From Basidiobolus meristosporus CBS 931.73 (lineage: Eukaryota; Basidiobolomycota; Basidiobolomycetes; Basidiobolales; Basidiobolaceae): 64,000 nucleotides of DNA. This document shows positions 1-9,718 of this stretch, piece by piece (the stretch's first letter is position 1; every line of letters starts with the position of its first letter). The stretch lies in contig MCFE01000350.1 of the NCBI GenBank assembly GCA_002104905.1, positions 24,883 to 88,882 on the forward strand, in the 5' to 3' direction. The notes under the pieces are model-generated. The model saw only the letters and a program-made list of their open reading frames with translations. It ran no database searches and was not told where the DNA came from. Position numbers and translations under genes: made by a program.

Positions 1-1061
1 TTCGGACAATTTCCAAGGATTTAGTGGAGGCTTAGATAAACGAGTCAAAATGTATTTAGCTGAACCATATATTTACTGTGAATACAACCATCCAGAGTTT
101 CTAAACGCTGTACTTTAGGTTCGACTTTACAACTTCGAAGGAAACAATCCTCGGCACACATGAAGATGCAGTGAAATGCACCGAATACACCACAGAGACT
201 AGTAGGATTTCTTCCCTAATGAATATCACTCGGAACCCAACCTAATTACTTCAACCAAATGTAGACATGTTGATCACTGGTAGTTGGGATAAAAGTGTGT
301 GTCTTTGGGACCCTAGAGTCCAGGAGGCACTGGTTGGCCGATACATGCAGCCCTCAAAGGTGTACTCTCTCGATATTACCCAAAACAAGCTGGTGGTAGC
401 TATGGCCGACCGTCACGTGTACATCTATGATATTCGTAACATGAAGGAGACCATGCAAACTCGCGAGAGCTCATTGAAGTACATGACCCGGACTGTACGC
501 TGCATGCCCAATGGAGAAGGTTTGTCCAACTCTGCAGAGAAATCCATGAGCACTTGTTAATCTTATGGTACTTAGGGTATGCTATTGGCTCAATTGAGGG
601 TCGCGTTGCGGTAGAATTCTTTGATCCATCGCCCGAGTCGCAATCACGCAAATACGCGTTCAAATGCCACCGTCAAGCTATTGAAGGCGTAGACTACGTT
701 TATCCGGTGAATGCCCTGGCCTTCCACCCCACGTATGTATACCTGGCCTTTCTATTCTTGGATTTTACCAACCTGTGCTTTCATCTCTAGCCATGGGACG
801 TTCGCCTCTGGAGGAGGTGATGGAGTGATCAACGTATGGGACGGATTCAACAAAAAGAGACTTCGCCAGTTCCCGAGATATCCTACCTCCATCTCCTCAC
901 TAGCGTTTAGCTGCGACGGCACCATGCTGGCGGTCGCTTCGTCCTATACCTATGAAGAAGGAGAGAAAGACCACGCCCCCGACTCGATCTTCATCAGAAC
1001 CATTGCCGACTCCGAGGTCAAGCCCAAGACACTTCCCAACCCTAGCCCCAACCCACAATAG
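1..1061 (+). CDS. BUB3: Mitotic checkpoint WD40 protein Bub3 (5' partial)
   Basis: Bub3 is a beta-propeller protein that binds GLEBS motifs of Bub1/BubR1 and phosphorylated Knl1 at kinetochores in the spindle checkpoint. The gene starts outside the window. Exons read as <1..51, 119..201, 265..519, 576..732 and 791..1061, with introns of 56-67 bp, all GT-AG; the spliced frame stays open for 271 residues. Family-typical segments are visible: [31 protein letters not shown], the strongly conserved [37 protein letters not shown] and the C-terminal [21 protein letters not shown] with IASSY-like VASSYTYE. The [10 protein letters not shown] and FNKKRL segments distinguish Bub3 from its relative Rae1. 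An AATAAA lies at 1117-1122. The next gene is convergent, 198 bp away. Identification comes from remembered family sequence, not a search, but is very secure. Confidence 0.95.
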
Positions 1062-1259
1062 ACTTGACGACATGGTTCTATGTGCACTTTATGATAGAAA
1101 TTCGAAAAATCCAACCAATAAATCCACCTAACGCACTACCTACTATAGCCCTTGTTTCGTGGACACTGAGATGGTTAACACATAAAGTAATTGTATTAGG
1201 TGGAGTGAAGACGGATGGACAGATAGATAGACTCGGCCCGTACGCTTTGTTATGTTGTC

Positions 1260-1793
1260 TCAATCGTTCAGCGGGACCATATTCAAGGGCATGATTTTCA
1301 CATCTTCCCAGACCCGACCAACAAGGTACGGATCTTGACTGATCAGCTCCTTGACTTTTTGAATACTGTCAGCCTCGTAAATATGATAGGAGCCAAGCAT
1401 CTTCCCATAATCGCTATCGTCCGATTTAAGCGCCCCTGCTGCTAGCATAAGCTTGTCCTTATAAAGTGTACGGCATCGACTAAGGTGACTATCGCGAGTG
1501 GCCAAACGACGTGAAATGGCCTCTTCGTCGATGAAATCTTTAGCTATCACTAGGTACTGCTTTCGAGCTGTAATGGAGGCTCGATTAATTTCAACACCGC
1601 TAGCTACCAACTGAAACTCAACTGACCTTCGAGAGAGGTAGTGAAGAAACGGGCTACGTGTTCATGAGATGGAAAGACGAATACTTTAGTATCTAGTTGA
1701 CGACTAAGCACGCTCGGAATAAATGGGCTCAGTTGTTGTACCTGAGGATAGTTTTCGACTACTGATAAGTTTACAACGGTTCAGAAGGGACAT
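1260..1793 (-). CDS. YCII-domain protein, probably mitochondrial
   Basis: The last exon (1260..1603) encodes a YCII-type ferredoxin-like fold: YLVIAKDF at the start, then RRLATRDSHLSR, LAAGALKSDD, GSYHIYEADS and DPYLVGRVW before the stop. YCII proteins are small, dimeric, often of unknown enzymatic role; fungal members are commonly mitochondrial. I add a first exon 1742..1793, which begins ATG TCC CTT CTG and encodes MSLLNRCKLISSRKLSS, a basic serine-rich leader typical of mitochondrial import. Splicing 1741 to 1604 (GTACAA...TAG) keeps frame and gives 131 residues. The 138-bp intron is longer than its neighbours and holds a coding-looking stretch (see findings), so the 5' structure is uncertain. 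The gene is divergent from ORC4 and convergent with BUB3. The YCII fold is secure; the start is only likely. Confidence 0.72.
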
Positions 1794-2170
1794 CAAGAAA
1801 CGGGACCTTCAAAAAATTAAAGCAAAAGCAGCTCAAGTCCGCCAGCACTGTTAAGTAACAATCGATACACTTGGGTGTGGGAGGTTGGCAAAATCACCGA
1901 TATTTAAGTTTGATGAGTTGGTTTGTAGATGGCCTCTTGACCAATGGCTGTTTCATGTAATAGTCACGACGGTGATCAGCACAACTGATTATATGCATCT
2001 ATCGATTGTGGAATAGGGAAATCCGCCATACTTCCTAGTCAAAGTATTCCATAATGCTTGCCTGTGGGCGCGTTGTTTTGAATTGGTTGAATCGTCAACA
2101 ATTGATCGTTCGAATTGGATTGAAATCCTCTTCAACGCATCCAATGCTTGAACCCTCAGTATTCATAACC
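1794..2170. promoter_or_regulatory. Divergent intergenic region, YCII gene / ORC4
   Basis: This 377-bp stretch separates the start codons of the minus-strand YCII gene and plus-strand ORC4, so both promoters should lie here. No obvious TATA box or repeated operator is visible. An upstream in-frame ATG for ORC4 exists at 2054, but the ATG at 2171 sits in a better context (ACCATGG) and matches the family's N terminus better. Confidence 0.4.
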
Positions 2171-3884
2171 ATGGTGAATGTTGAATGGAGTTCGCAGGAT
2201 GTCGAGCAAGCCAGAAGGAGCATTCTGAATCGCATCACTGAAAGGATACCGCCGAAAGAGCTGGTTGGACTTGAAGAGCAAGAAGCGTGAGTTCTCCTCG
2301 TTAGTGTACGTTTCATGTAACGCCTGCTCATTCAATTGATTTCAGTAAAATCTATGATCTGTTGGAGCGAACGGTCTCCCAAGGTGAGAGTAACTCAGCC
2401 TTGTTGATAGGGCAGCGAGGAAGTGGCAAGAGCATGGTATGGACAGGAGTGTGGAGTGCATACGAAGCACCGGCTGATTGATTTTCACTTAGCTCGTAAA
2501 CCGAGTTCTCCAGAATTTGACTCAGAAATATCACGTTGACAACAAAAAAGATTTCTACCAAGTTCACTTGAACGGGCTTGTGCAAACGGACGATAGAATT
2601 GCCTTGAAAGAGATTATTCGTCAGTTATCTTTGGAGGAGGAATTCGACTCAACTTTGGTAAGTAGGGGCTTTCAACCTGTTGAGAAGGCCTTGATATACT
2701 TAATCCATCGTCTCGATCATAGAGCTCTTCTTTTGCTGAAACTTTGGCTTTCCTACTGAATCTCTTGAAACAAGGCTCGAAAGATAACGTGTCCATTGTC
2801 TTTATCCTCGACGAATTCGACCTGTTTGCCCAGCATCCAAAGCAAACCTTGCTTTACAACCTGTTCGACGTTGCCCAAAGCAGTCAAAATCCAGTCGCAG
2901 TTCTCGGACTTACTTGTCGCTTGGTAAATAGGGGATTTCGGTGACGAGAATTTCACCCTGGATCTGTTACTAACAACAGTAATGCAGGATTCGCTCGAGC
3001 TATTGGAAAAGAGAGTCAAGTCCAGATTCTCGCATAGACAAGTTCTCCTTTTCCCGCCTGACACGTTCCGCGAATTCATGACTGCTATACGCAATGCATT
3101 AGAATTGGAAGAGGAAGTGACCAATGAAGTCTATAGGGAGAAGTTTAACGAATCTCTCGACGTAAGATAGCCCAACCATGGCTCTACTTTGTCCGGCGAT
3201 ACTAACAACGGTCTCTTAGGTTGTTCTCGCTGACCCCAACATCAGCAAATCCTTCCGAAGGATTTTCGATCTTACCAAAGACATTCGAGCAGTCTTTAGA
3301 ATATGCGTAAGCTTATAGGCACTATAGAATTTCTACCAGGACCCTCTGTTTAACCTGAAGACGCTAGGTTGGTGCCGTAAGCTCACTCTCCTTGAGCCAG
3401 CCATTTCTTGACCTGGGTGAACTGTATGAGGCCGCACTTCAACAACGTGCGGACTCCAAAACCGAGCTTCTCAAAGGTAACCATTTTTTGCAACCATTGA
3501 CTCCAGTCACCACCTAACCCGAACCCAACAGGACTTTCTCTCCTGGAACTCTGTCTGATTATCGCCATCAAGCAACTCCTTGAGCTCGAATTGTACACCT
3601 TCAATTTTGAGATGGCTTACAACGAATACAAGGAATTCATGAATCTAGCTCTAGCGCAGGGCGGTGGCGGCATGAAGCTTTATAAGAAAGCGGTAGCGAT
3701 GAAAGCATTTGAAAATTTGATTTCAATTGAATTGATTCAGCCAGTGGAGAATTACGGGAAGTCCCCGAAAGAGTATCGAATGATGAAGGTCATGCTGGAG
3801 CCTCTTCAGATTGCTGATGCTGTACTCAAGTATCGGGATTGCCCAACATTGGTTAGAAAATGGGGTACGAAATGGCTGGAGTAG
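2171..3884 (+). CDS. ORC4: Origin recognition complex subunit 4
   Basis: Orc4 is an AAA+ subunit of the hexameric origin recognition complex that marks replication origins and loads the MCM helicase. Eight exons: 2171..2286, 2346..2436, 2493..2657, 2723..2923, 2988..3161, 3220..3306, 3368..3476, 3532..3884; total 1,296 nt, 431 residues, close to the usual 400-450. Walker A GQRGSGKS is at residues 61-68, Walker B VFILDEFD at about 150-157, followed by the Orc4 signature [20 protein letters not shown] and the winged-helix C-terminal half ([13 protein letters not shown]). Introns are 55-65 bp; two carry a perfect TACTAAC-like branch site (2967-2973, 3200-3206). The start at 2171 is chosen for its Kozak-like context. 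AATAAA follows at 3907-3912. Identification is from the domain order and the SRFSHRQ segment. Confidence 0.95.
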
Positions 3885-4706
3885 GACGTGTATCATATAG
3901 TTGTGTAATAAATATCAATAGGCACTTGGTTTTTTGGGTAAAACTGACTGGTCTTCATCATCATGTGCGAGAATGCTGCCTTTATCTGATGGTGTTGGTG
4001 GGTTCGGGAATTAGCAATTTTGAGATCTGCTGATGTTTTGCTGCTCCTACTTATAATACCGTTGGACTGATTTAACTTGGTGTTTCTAAATCTGATAATT
4101 CCTCAATGTTATCAGATTTAGTCATCTCTGATTCGTAATCAGACATGAATATTATCAGATTAACCATAGCCAAGTTGCCCCAATCAGGGCAGAAACCCCA
4201 AAAATTAGGACTCGCAGCCCGTTCTCTGAATATAAACCCATCCTACAGTTGCTAAATTAGGATGATTCCTTCGTGTAGCATGAAACACATCAAAGGCTGC
4301 ATCAAGCCCATCCAATGGGAGGTTCACGAGCATCGCTTAATTAGCAGGGAGATGGGAATATTATTTTAATGTTGACTTCAAATTTGGTAAGATAAAAGTT
4401 TTGGTACTTATTGGGAAGAAATAGCCGACGTTAATAAGTGCTTCAGGTGCTTTCTGCGTTTCTTTTGTCTTTCACAAGTAGTCTTCTATTAGTAAAGCGT
4501 ACCTGGTCCTCAGCTGTTAATATATGTATCTACCCGAGCACTAGCATTGTACGTTATCGGAAACTTCGAAGAATCGAGTAGATCTGCCGTAGCATAGGCA
4601 GAGAAATTACTTTTCGTCACTACCCACCACGCACTGAGCCTTTCCAGTTTTGGGACCACTGTTGTCGACGTTTCTATTCAGTACTTCCCCTAATAATATA
4701 TCCCTT
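3885..4706. other. Intergenic, with AT-rich inverted repeats
   Basis: About 820 bp without a recognisable gene. It contains the ORC4 polyadenylation signal and a cluster of short palindromes: CTAAATCTGATAA at 4086-4098 pairs perfectly with TTATCAGATTTAG at 4109-4121, followed by CTGATTCGTAATCAG (4128-4142) and a further ATTATCAGATTA near 4152. The remainder should include the promoter of the next gene. Confidence 0.5.
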
Positions 4707-6551
4707 ATGCATTTGAAACCCTCTGATAAATCGAATGAGAGCTCTCTTGCTGGTCGGAGACCTGTAAAGCCAGCACTCCTAACAAACCCATCCAACACAC
4801 AAAGTGGGCAATTTCCCGAGACCATCAATTGTTCTTGGAACAAAGAAAGCGCCGACCTTCCCGACATCGAGGCCTGCAATGTTGTGTGGGATTCTAAGAA
4901 CCAGCATTCAACACAGTTAGTCAATACTTGTCAGGGAGTGATACATGCAAAGTCGACACAGAACAGTCCACTGTTTGTGTGCGGGGATAACGCAAAGCAA
5001 CACAGCGCTACTTCAACTCAAGCTGCCGAGCAAAACGCCAAAACATCGATTTGTTTGCGCCGAAGACGACTGTCCAACGCCTCTATGGAGCACCACATCC
5101 GTGACCGTTTATTAGCGGAAGCGATGTCTAAGACATCCACACCGATTCACGATTGTGACTATTGGATTGATCGAAGCACGTCATTTATCCACCTGGCGGA
5201 GGTGGATCTATCTCGCAACCGACTAACTCAGTTGCCAGAATGTATTATTAATATTGCAAGTCGGGTGAAGATTTTGAATTTAAGCCATAACAGGCTCACC
5301 ACTTTCCCCAAGCAGTTAAGCCGCTTCTCTAACTTGGAGGTGCTGGATTTGTCACACAACATGATTTCCGGTGAGCTGCCAGAAGAGCTTCCGAGTGCTC
5401 TTACCAGTCTGAGGGTCTTGAGATTGTCCGGTAACCAGATCACCAGACTTCCCGAAACCTTGGGTGAAAGCATTCGCTTGGAAACGTTAGTGTTGGGCTC
5501 GATCTTTGGTGGTAATTTGTTGCAATCCTTCCCTGAAAAATGCATCTCCCGACTCGTAAATCTGAAAGAGCTTGACTTGACTCAAAACCAACTGGCTAGC
5601 CTTCCATCAGACATTGGCCATCCCAAATCGCGATTAGAGAGGCTAGCAGTGGGGGAGAACCGACTCCTTTCACTTCCGTGCTCCATTGGATTGTGTCGGT
5701 CACTTCGTTCACTTGACCTCTCAAGGAATCGTCTTCTGGATCTGCCCATCGAGATTACTGATCTTAGTGGCTTAGAGACATTGGACCTGACCGAAAATAA
5801 GCTTTGCGTTATCCCAGGGGACATTGCCTTGTTTATGAGTAGAACCACAGTGCTACTAAGCGGAAATCCTTTCACAAACGGAGCCCGTAGACATGATCCC
5901 ACTCACGAGGCTGGCGAGTCCACTAGCCAAACCAACCTTTCATTGATGCAGCAGCTCCAATCAACTTCTTCAACAGCCCATTGCATCCGACCTAATTCAA
6001 CCACCTCCCCGCATTCTGGACAGCCATCCGACCACCACACATCTGCATTTCATTCCCACGCCTTGCCCTCATCACATACCAAATCTCCGACAAAACCGCC
6101 AGATCTCTTGCCCTCACTACGTGAATTCGCAGCACGCAAAGTATTGAAATACTCCATCCCCATCCCACCATATCGCATCCCAACCAGTCTGCTGAGATAC
6201 CTTGAGCGCGGTGCACGACCATGTTGCAACTGCCTGGATCCATATGTCCGCGAATGGATCAGCTGTGTAGAGGTCAAAAATTATCTTGGTCATCCGAAAG
6301 TCCCCAGAAGCATACGCTTTTGCTCCACGACGTGTATGGTCCAAACAAACTGTGCTACCAACAAAACCGCCCTACCAAGCGGCAGCTCCATGGAGTTCGC
6401 CCTCACCAGGCTCCCAAACCAACCGACAAAGGCTTCGATCAAGCCGTTCTCCTCCCTCCTGACACAAAGATCCAATCAACCCTCCATCAAATCAAAAAAA
6501 CCCTCCTCCCAACGCCATGCTAAACGCACCGTCGTGACCACCGATTGGTAG
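4707..6551 (+). CDS. Leucine-rich-repeat protein with C-terminal cysteine module
   Basis: One long exon encodes 614 residues from the ATG at 4707; an upstream in-frame TTG at 4650 is not a credible eukaryotic start. Residues 1 to about 165 are low-complexity and polar. From about residue 170 there are eight to nine leucine-rich repeats of the typical (plant/SHOC-2-like) class: VDLSRNRLTQLPECI, ILNLSHNRLTTFPKQL, VLDLSHN, VLRLSGNQITRLPETL, ELDLTQNQLASLPSDI, SLDLSRNRLLDLPIEI, TLDLTENKLCVIP. After a serine/proline linker comes LREFAARKVL and a paired-cysteine segment (CCNCLDPYVREW ... CSTTC) found at the C terminus of some fungal LRR proteins, perhaps metal-binding. Such proteins act as scaffolds; the partner here is unknown. 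It is convergent with the acyltransferase gene, 136 bp between stops. Confidence 0.88.
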   Translation: MHLKPSDKSNESSLAGRRPVKPALLTNPSNTQSGQFPETINCSWNKESADLPDIEACNVVWDSKNQHSTQLVNTCQGVIHAKSTQNSPLFVCGDNAKQHSATSTQAAEQNAKTSICLRRRRLSNASMEHHIRDRLLAEAMSKTSTPIHDCDYWIDRSTSFIHLAEVDLSRNRLTQLPECIINIASRVKILNLSHNRLTTFPKQLSRFSNLEVLDLSHNMISGELPEELPSALTSLRVLRLSGNQITRLPETLGESIRLETLVLGSIFGGNLLQSFPEKCISRLVNLKELDLTQNQLASLPSDIGHPKSRLERLAVGENRLLSLPCSIGLCRSLRSLDLSRNRLLDLPIEITDLSGLETLDLTENKLCVIPGDIALFMSRTTVLLSGNPFTNGARRHDPTHEAGESTSQTNLSLMQQLQSTSSTAHCIRPNSTTSPHSGQPSDHHTSAFHSHALPSSHTKSPTKPPDLLPSLREFAARKVLKYSIPIPPYRIPTSLLRYLERGARPCCNCLDPYVREWISCVEVKNYLGHPKVPRSIRFCSTTCMVQTNCATNKTALPSGSSMEFALTRLPNQPTKASIKPFSSLLTQRSNQPSIKSKKPSSQRHAKRTVVTTDW

Positions 6552-6687
6552 CATCTCGTGTATCTATAGATTGATTCCCCTAGCATACAAGACATAAACT
6601 ATTTAATGCTGTGCTTTATGTGATAACATCCATGTGTGCAGTAAAGGTTGATGCATGTCTAACAAAATCATGAAAATGACGGGATGA

Positions 6688-7651
6688 CTAGTCGGTTTTA
6701 CGGTTGTTAGAGACCTCTTTAAGGGCATCCAACATCAGGTCACGGGTGTGTTCCATCAGCTCGCCTACTGTTTCAGGGGAATACTTCTTGGTGGAGATGG
6801 CGGGAAGAACTGGTGCAAAAGATTAGAAATCGCGGAAACGCTTTTCTATGATCGTACGAGTGGTACCTTTGATCTTGACTACTCCACCAGGCCATTGCTT
6901 GGCTTGACTATTGTAGACGTGACTGTAGTTGGAGATGACAATGGGAATGATGGGGTAGTTGGCCTGCAAAGCTAGATGGAAGGCCCCCTTCTTGAATGGC
7001 AAGAGGTCCGGTTTCTTGAAGTGGCTGCGGGTGCCCTCGGGATAAATCCATAAGCTGAGCTTGTTGTCCTTGATGAATTCCACTGCGTTCTTGGTGGTCC
7101 GTAGAGCACTCGCATGATTTTTGCGGTCGATAAAAACTGCGGCCGCTAGTCTCACTACGTGGGGAAAGTAATAGTTAGGTATACCGTTGACTGACGTAGA
7201 ACAAGGGCCAAGGGGCTTAGAGATACTTACTGAACATTCCCAAGAACGGAACATATTTGAGTGACTGCTTCGACATAACTACGCAATCCTTAGGGAAAAT
7301 ACGTCCCATTATTAAAACGTCAAGAGAAGTTTGGTGATTGCACAACACAATGCCAGGTGTGCTCTTCAGGTTCTCCTCTCCTTCCAGCTCAAATTTGATG
7401 CCAACACTTGGGGCAGCGCAGTAGGCAAACCCTCTTGCTACGAGCCAATTGGTCATGGCGCGTCTTCCAATAGCAGCGCAAAAGAAGGAGGCAAAGCACC
7501 CATAGGTGCTGATGACCATCAACCAAGTAATGGCGATTACTGCTTTAACATAGAACGTAAAAGCTCGGTAAAGAACTAAGAAAACCAGTAGTGTGACTCC
7601 CAATTGAAGGTAAAGAGTATTATGGTTAGCAACCGGTGCTTCTTCACTCAT
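6688..7651 (-). CDS. SLC1: 1-acyl-sn-glycerol-3-phosphate acyltransferase
   Basis: The product transfers an acyl group to the sn-2 position of lysophosphatidic acid to give phosphatidic acid, at the ER membrane or lipid droplets. Exons (transcript order) 7231..7651, 6867..7154, 6688..6809; introns 76 and 57 bp; 831 nt, 276 residues. Two hydrophobic segments fill residues 15-62. PlsC motifs are complete: NHQTSLD at 105-111 (catalytic His106/Asp111), FIDRKN near 148-153, YPEGTRS at 178-184, and the substrate-side VISNYS. The family usually has FPEGTR; Tyr for Phe is conservative. The start at 7651 is the first ATG; upstream in-frame sequence lacks one. Symbol follows yeast Slc1/AGPAT and is by family resemblance. 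The gene is convergent with the LRR gene and divergent from the beta-lactamase-fold gene. Confidence 0.93.
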
Positions 7652-8674
7652 CTTGAACTGTGAGGGAGGGGGTGAAAGTGGGTTAAGCAAACCAAGAGGT
7701 TACTAGGTAGTGGGAGTACGATGTTCTCTTAATATATTATCTTGAGCCAAGGAACCAGGACCACAATGTGCCGTACTTATCCAAGCGCCGTAAATATCCA
7801 GAAATGGCGAAGATATTAAAAGCTGGACATTTTTATCCAATGAAGTCACTCAATTTGACTTCGTGCGAAACATCTCCAAAGTAAAGCATCGATTTATCTC
7901 GGGATCCAGTGTGCATTTCCAGACCAAATTTACCCAACGCCGACTTTCCAACCCTCTACTGGTAAAGATTGAGCGATGTGGTGCTTCACATGGATTTGGC
8001 TCGGTCGCGAAGAGATATCCATCGCAAATATCCAGAAATGATTGTCCGGTGCTGGCTGAAGCCAGTCGACGAACTAGCTTTCTACCTGTTACATACAACT
8101 CCGACTTGACCAAGTCGTTGCGTAAGTAAAACCCACCCCACGACTTGGTATAAATGGTATTCCTCATATTTCAATTGTCTTTTAACAATTACCATTATTG
8201 ACCAATCACGTTTCTCGAATGGGAACATTTTTTCCGATTGTGATTCAGAAGTGGGATATTGGCTGATATCCTTGAAGCACCTCATGAGAACCGGCATGAT
8301 TCCGACGGTGCCCAAGTAGGGCTTCGTTCATAGAGACGCATCGTTGAGGATGAGCCCAAGTGACACCTACTTCCCGTGCCCTGACAGGAGTGAAGGTTGA
8401 CACAACCTTGCGCAACTTTCTGTTGGCCAATGTCGAGTCACGCGTAATGGTTGTCTGATATTTTTGGGCTTTTGAAGGATCACGTTGATTCGTGGAGTCT
8501 ATTCAATTTTGAAGAATGCCATGAGACCAGGAACGTGTTGGTGCCCTGTATATCCTACAAACGTTATATTTGGACATGATGATGAGGCAGGCCAATCTAA
8601 ATATGGATGTGATTCGGGATGGTTTACCCATCAGCAAGATCCACCATATATAACCCAGCATTCAGAGAGGTGAA
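7652..8674. other. Divergent intergenic region, no gene seen
   Basis: About 1 kb between two divergent starts. Several short open frames occur on both strands, but none shows a family motif or supporting splice sites. A TATATAA-like stretch lies at 8646-8652, some 23 bp before the next start codon. The region should contain both promoters. Confidence 0.45.
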
Positions 8675-9718
8675 ATGCCAACTCGATTCCGAAACATGTT
8701 AAGACACTTGGCAGCCAGAGCTTTGAAAACCCCTTTCCATGGCGACTACACCAGCGTACGCCAAATGGCAACGACTAACTGTCACTCCCCGATCATTGTA
8801 CCATTCTTTCATAAGCCATCTTCCACATTCACATACATCATTGTCGATGAGAAAACCTCAGAAAGCGCCATCCTTGATCCCTGTGTGGACTACGACCTCA
8901 TTTCAGGGCGTATCTCCTCGAAACCTCTCGATGAAATCATCGACTTCGTTAAATCCGAGAAATTAAATGTGAAATGGTTGCTTGACACCCACGTTCATGC
9001 CGATCATCTCTCAGGTAAGTCAGAGTCACCTTTCCCCCACAGCTGAGCGACCATCTCATCTACGTCCAACCAACTAGGCTTGGAGCACCTGAAGAAAAAC
9101 CTCCCGAATTCCCAAACCGCCATAGGAGAGAATGTGAAGATGGTTCAAAAGCGAGTGAACAAATTTTTCAACCCCGTGCGGCTGGATCATGATGGCTCCC
9201 AATTTGATTTCCTCTTGGCCGATGGTCAGAAGATTCAAATCGGTGACATCGCCATCAAGGCCATCCACACCCCTGGTCACACGCCAGACTCCATTTCCTA
9301 TCTCGTCAATGATTGTCTGTTTGTTGGTGACACGATTTTCATGCCTGATGTAGGCACCGCCAGATGTGATTTCCCAGGTGGCTCGGCGGAGCAGCTCTAC
9401 CGAACCATCATGGACAAATTCTACACTCTGCCCGACACCACCAAGATGTTCATGTGCCATGACTATCCACCTGAATACCGTGGCAAGGAACCCCCACGGT
9501 ACTTGTCAACTGTCGCTGAGGAAATGGAGAAAAACATCCACATCAAAAAGGACACCACCATGGAGGAGTTCGTGAAGTTCCGCAACGCCCGGGATGATGC
9601 CTTGGACCTCCCGAAACTTCTACTTCCTAGCTTGCAGATCAATGCCATCGCTGGAAAGCTCCCCGAACCGGAGGTGGATGGGAAGAGCTACATCAAGTTC
9701 CCCATCAACTTTTTTTAA
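8675..9718 (+). CDS. Persulfide-dioxygenase-like metallo-beta-lactamase, probably mitochondrial
   Basis: Two exons, 8675..9014 and 9078..9718, with a 63-bp intron; 326 residues. The N terminus MPTRFRNMLRHLAARALK is an amphipathic, arginine-rich leader suggesting mitochondrial import. The metallo-beta-lactamase signature THVHADH is at residues 105-111, then HTPGHTPDS, GDTIF with the bridging Asp, and a late FMCHDYPP histidine. The MPDVGTARCDFPGGSAEQLYR segment is typical of the ETHE1/Blh persulfide dioxygenase branch, which oxidises glutathione persulfide to sulfite in sulfide detoxification. The extended C terminus (PPRYLSTVAEEMEKN, LLLPSLQINAIAGKLPEP) matches the Blh type better than short ETHE1. 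Substrate is inferred from family. AATAAA lies at 9784-9789. Confidence 0.9.

Noticed and set aside
2054-2170. Longer ORC4 N terminus from ATG 2054
   Set aside because: The added residues have no family resemblance and the ATG at 2171 has a stronger context; not excluded without transcript data.
4650-4706. Upstream in-frame extension of the LRR protein starting at TTG
   Set aside because: Non-ATG start is not credible here; the ATG at 4707 is the first in frame.
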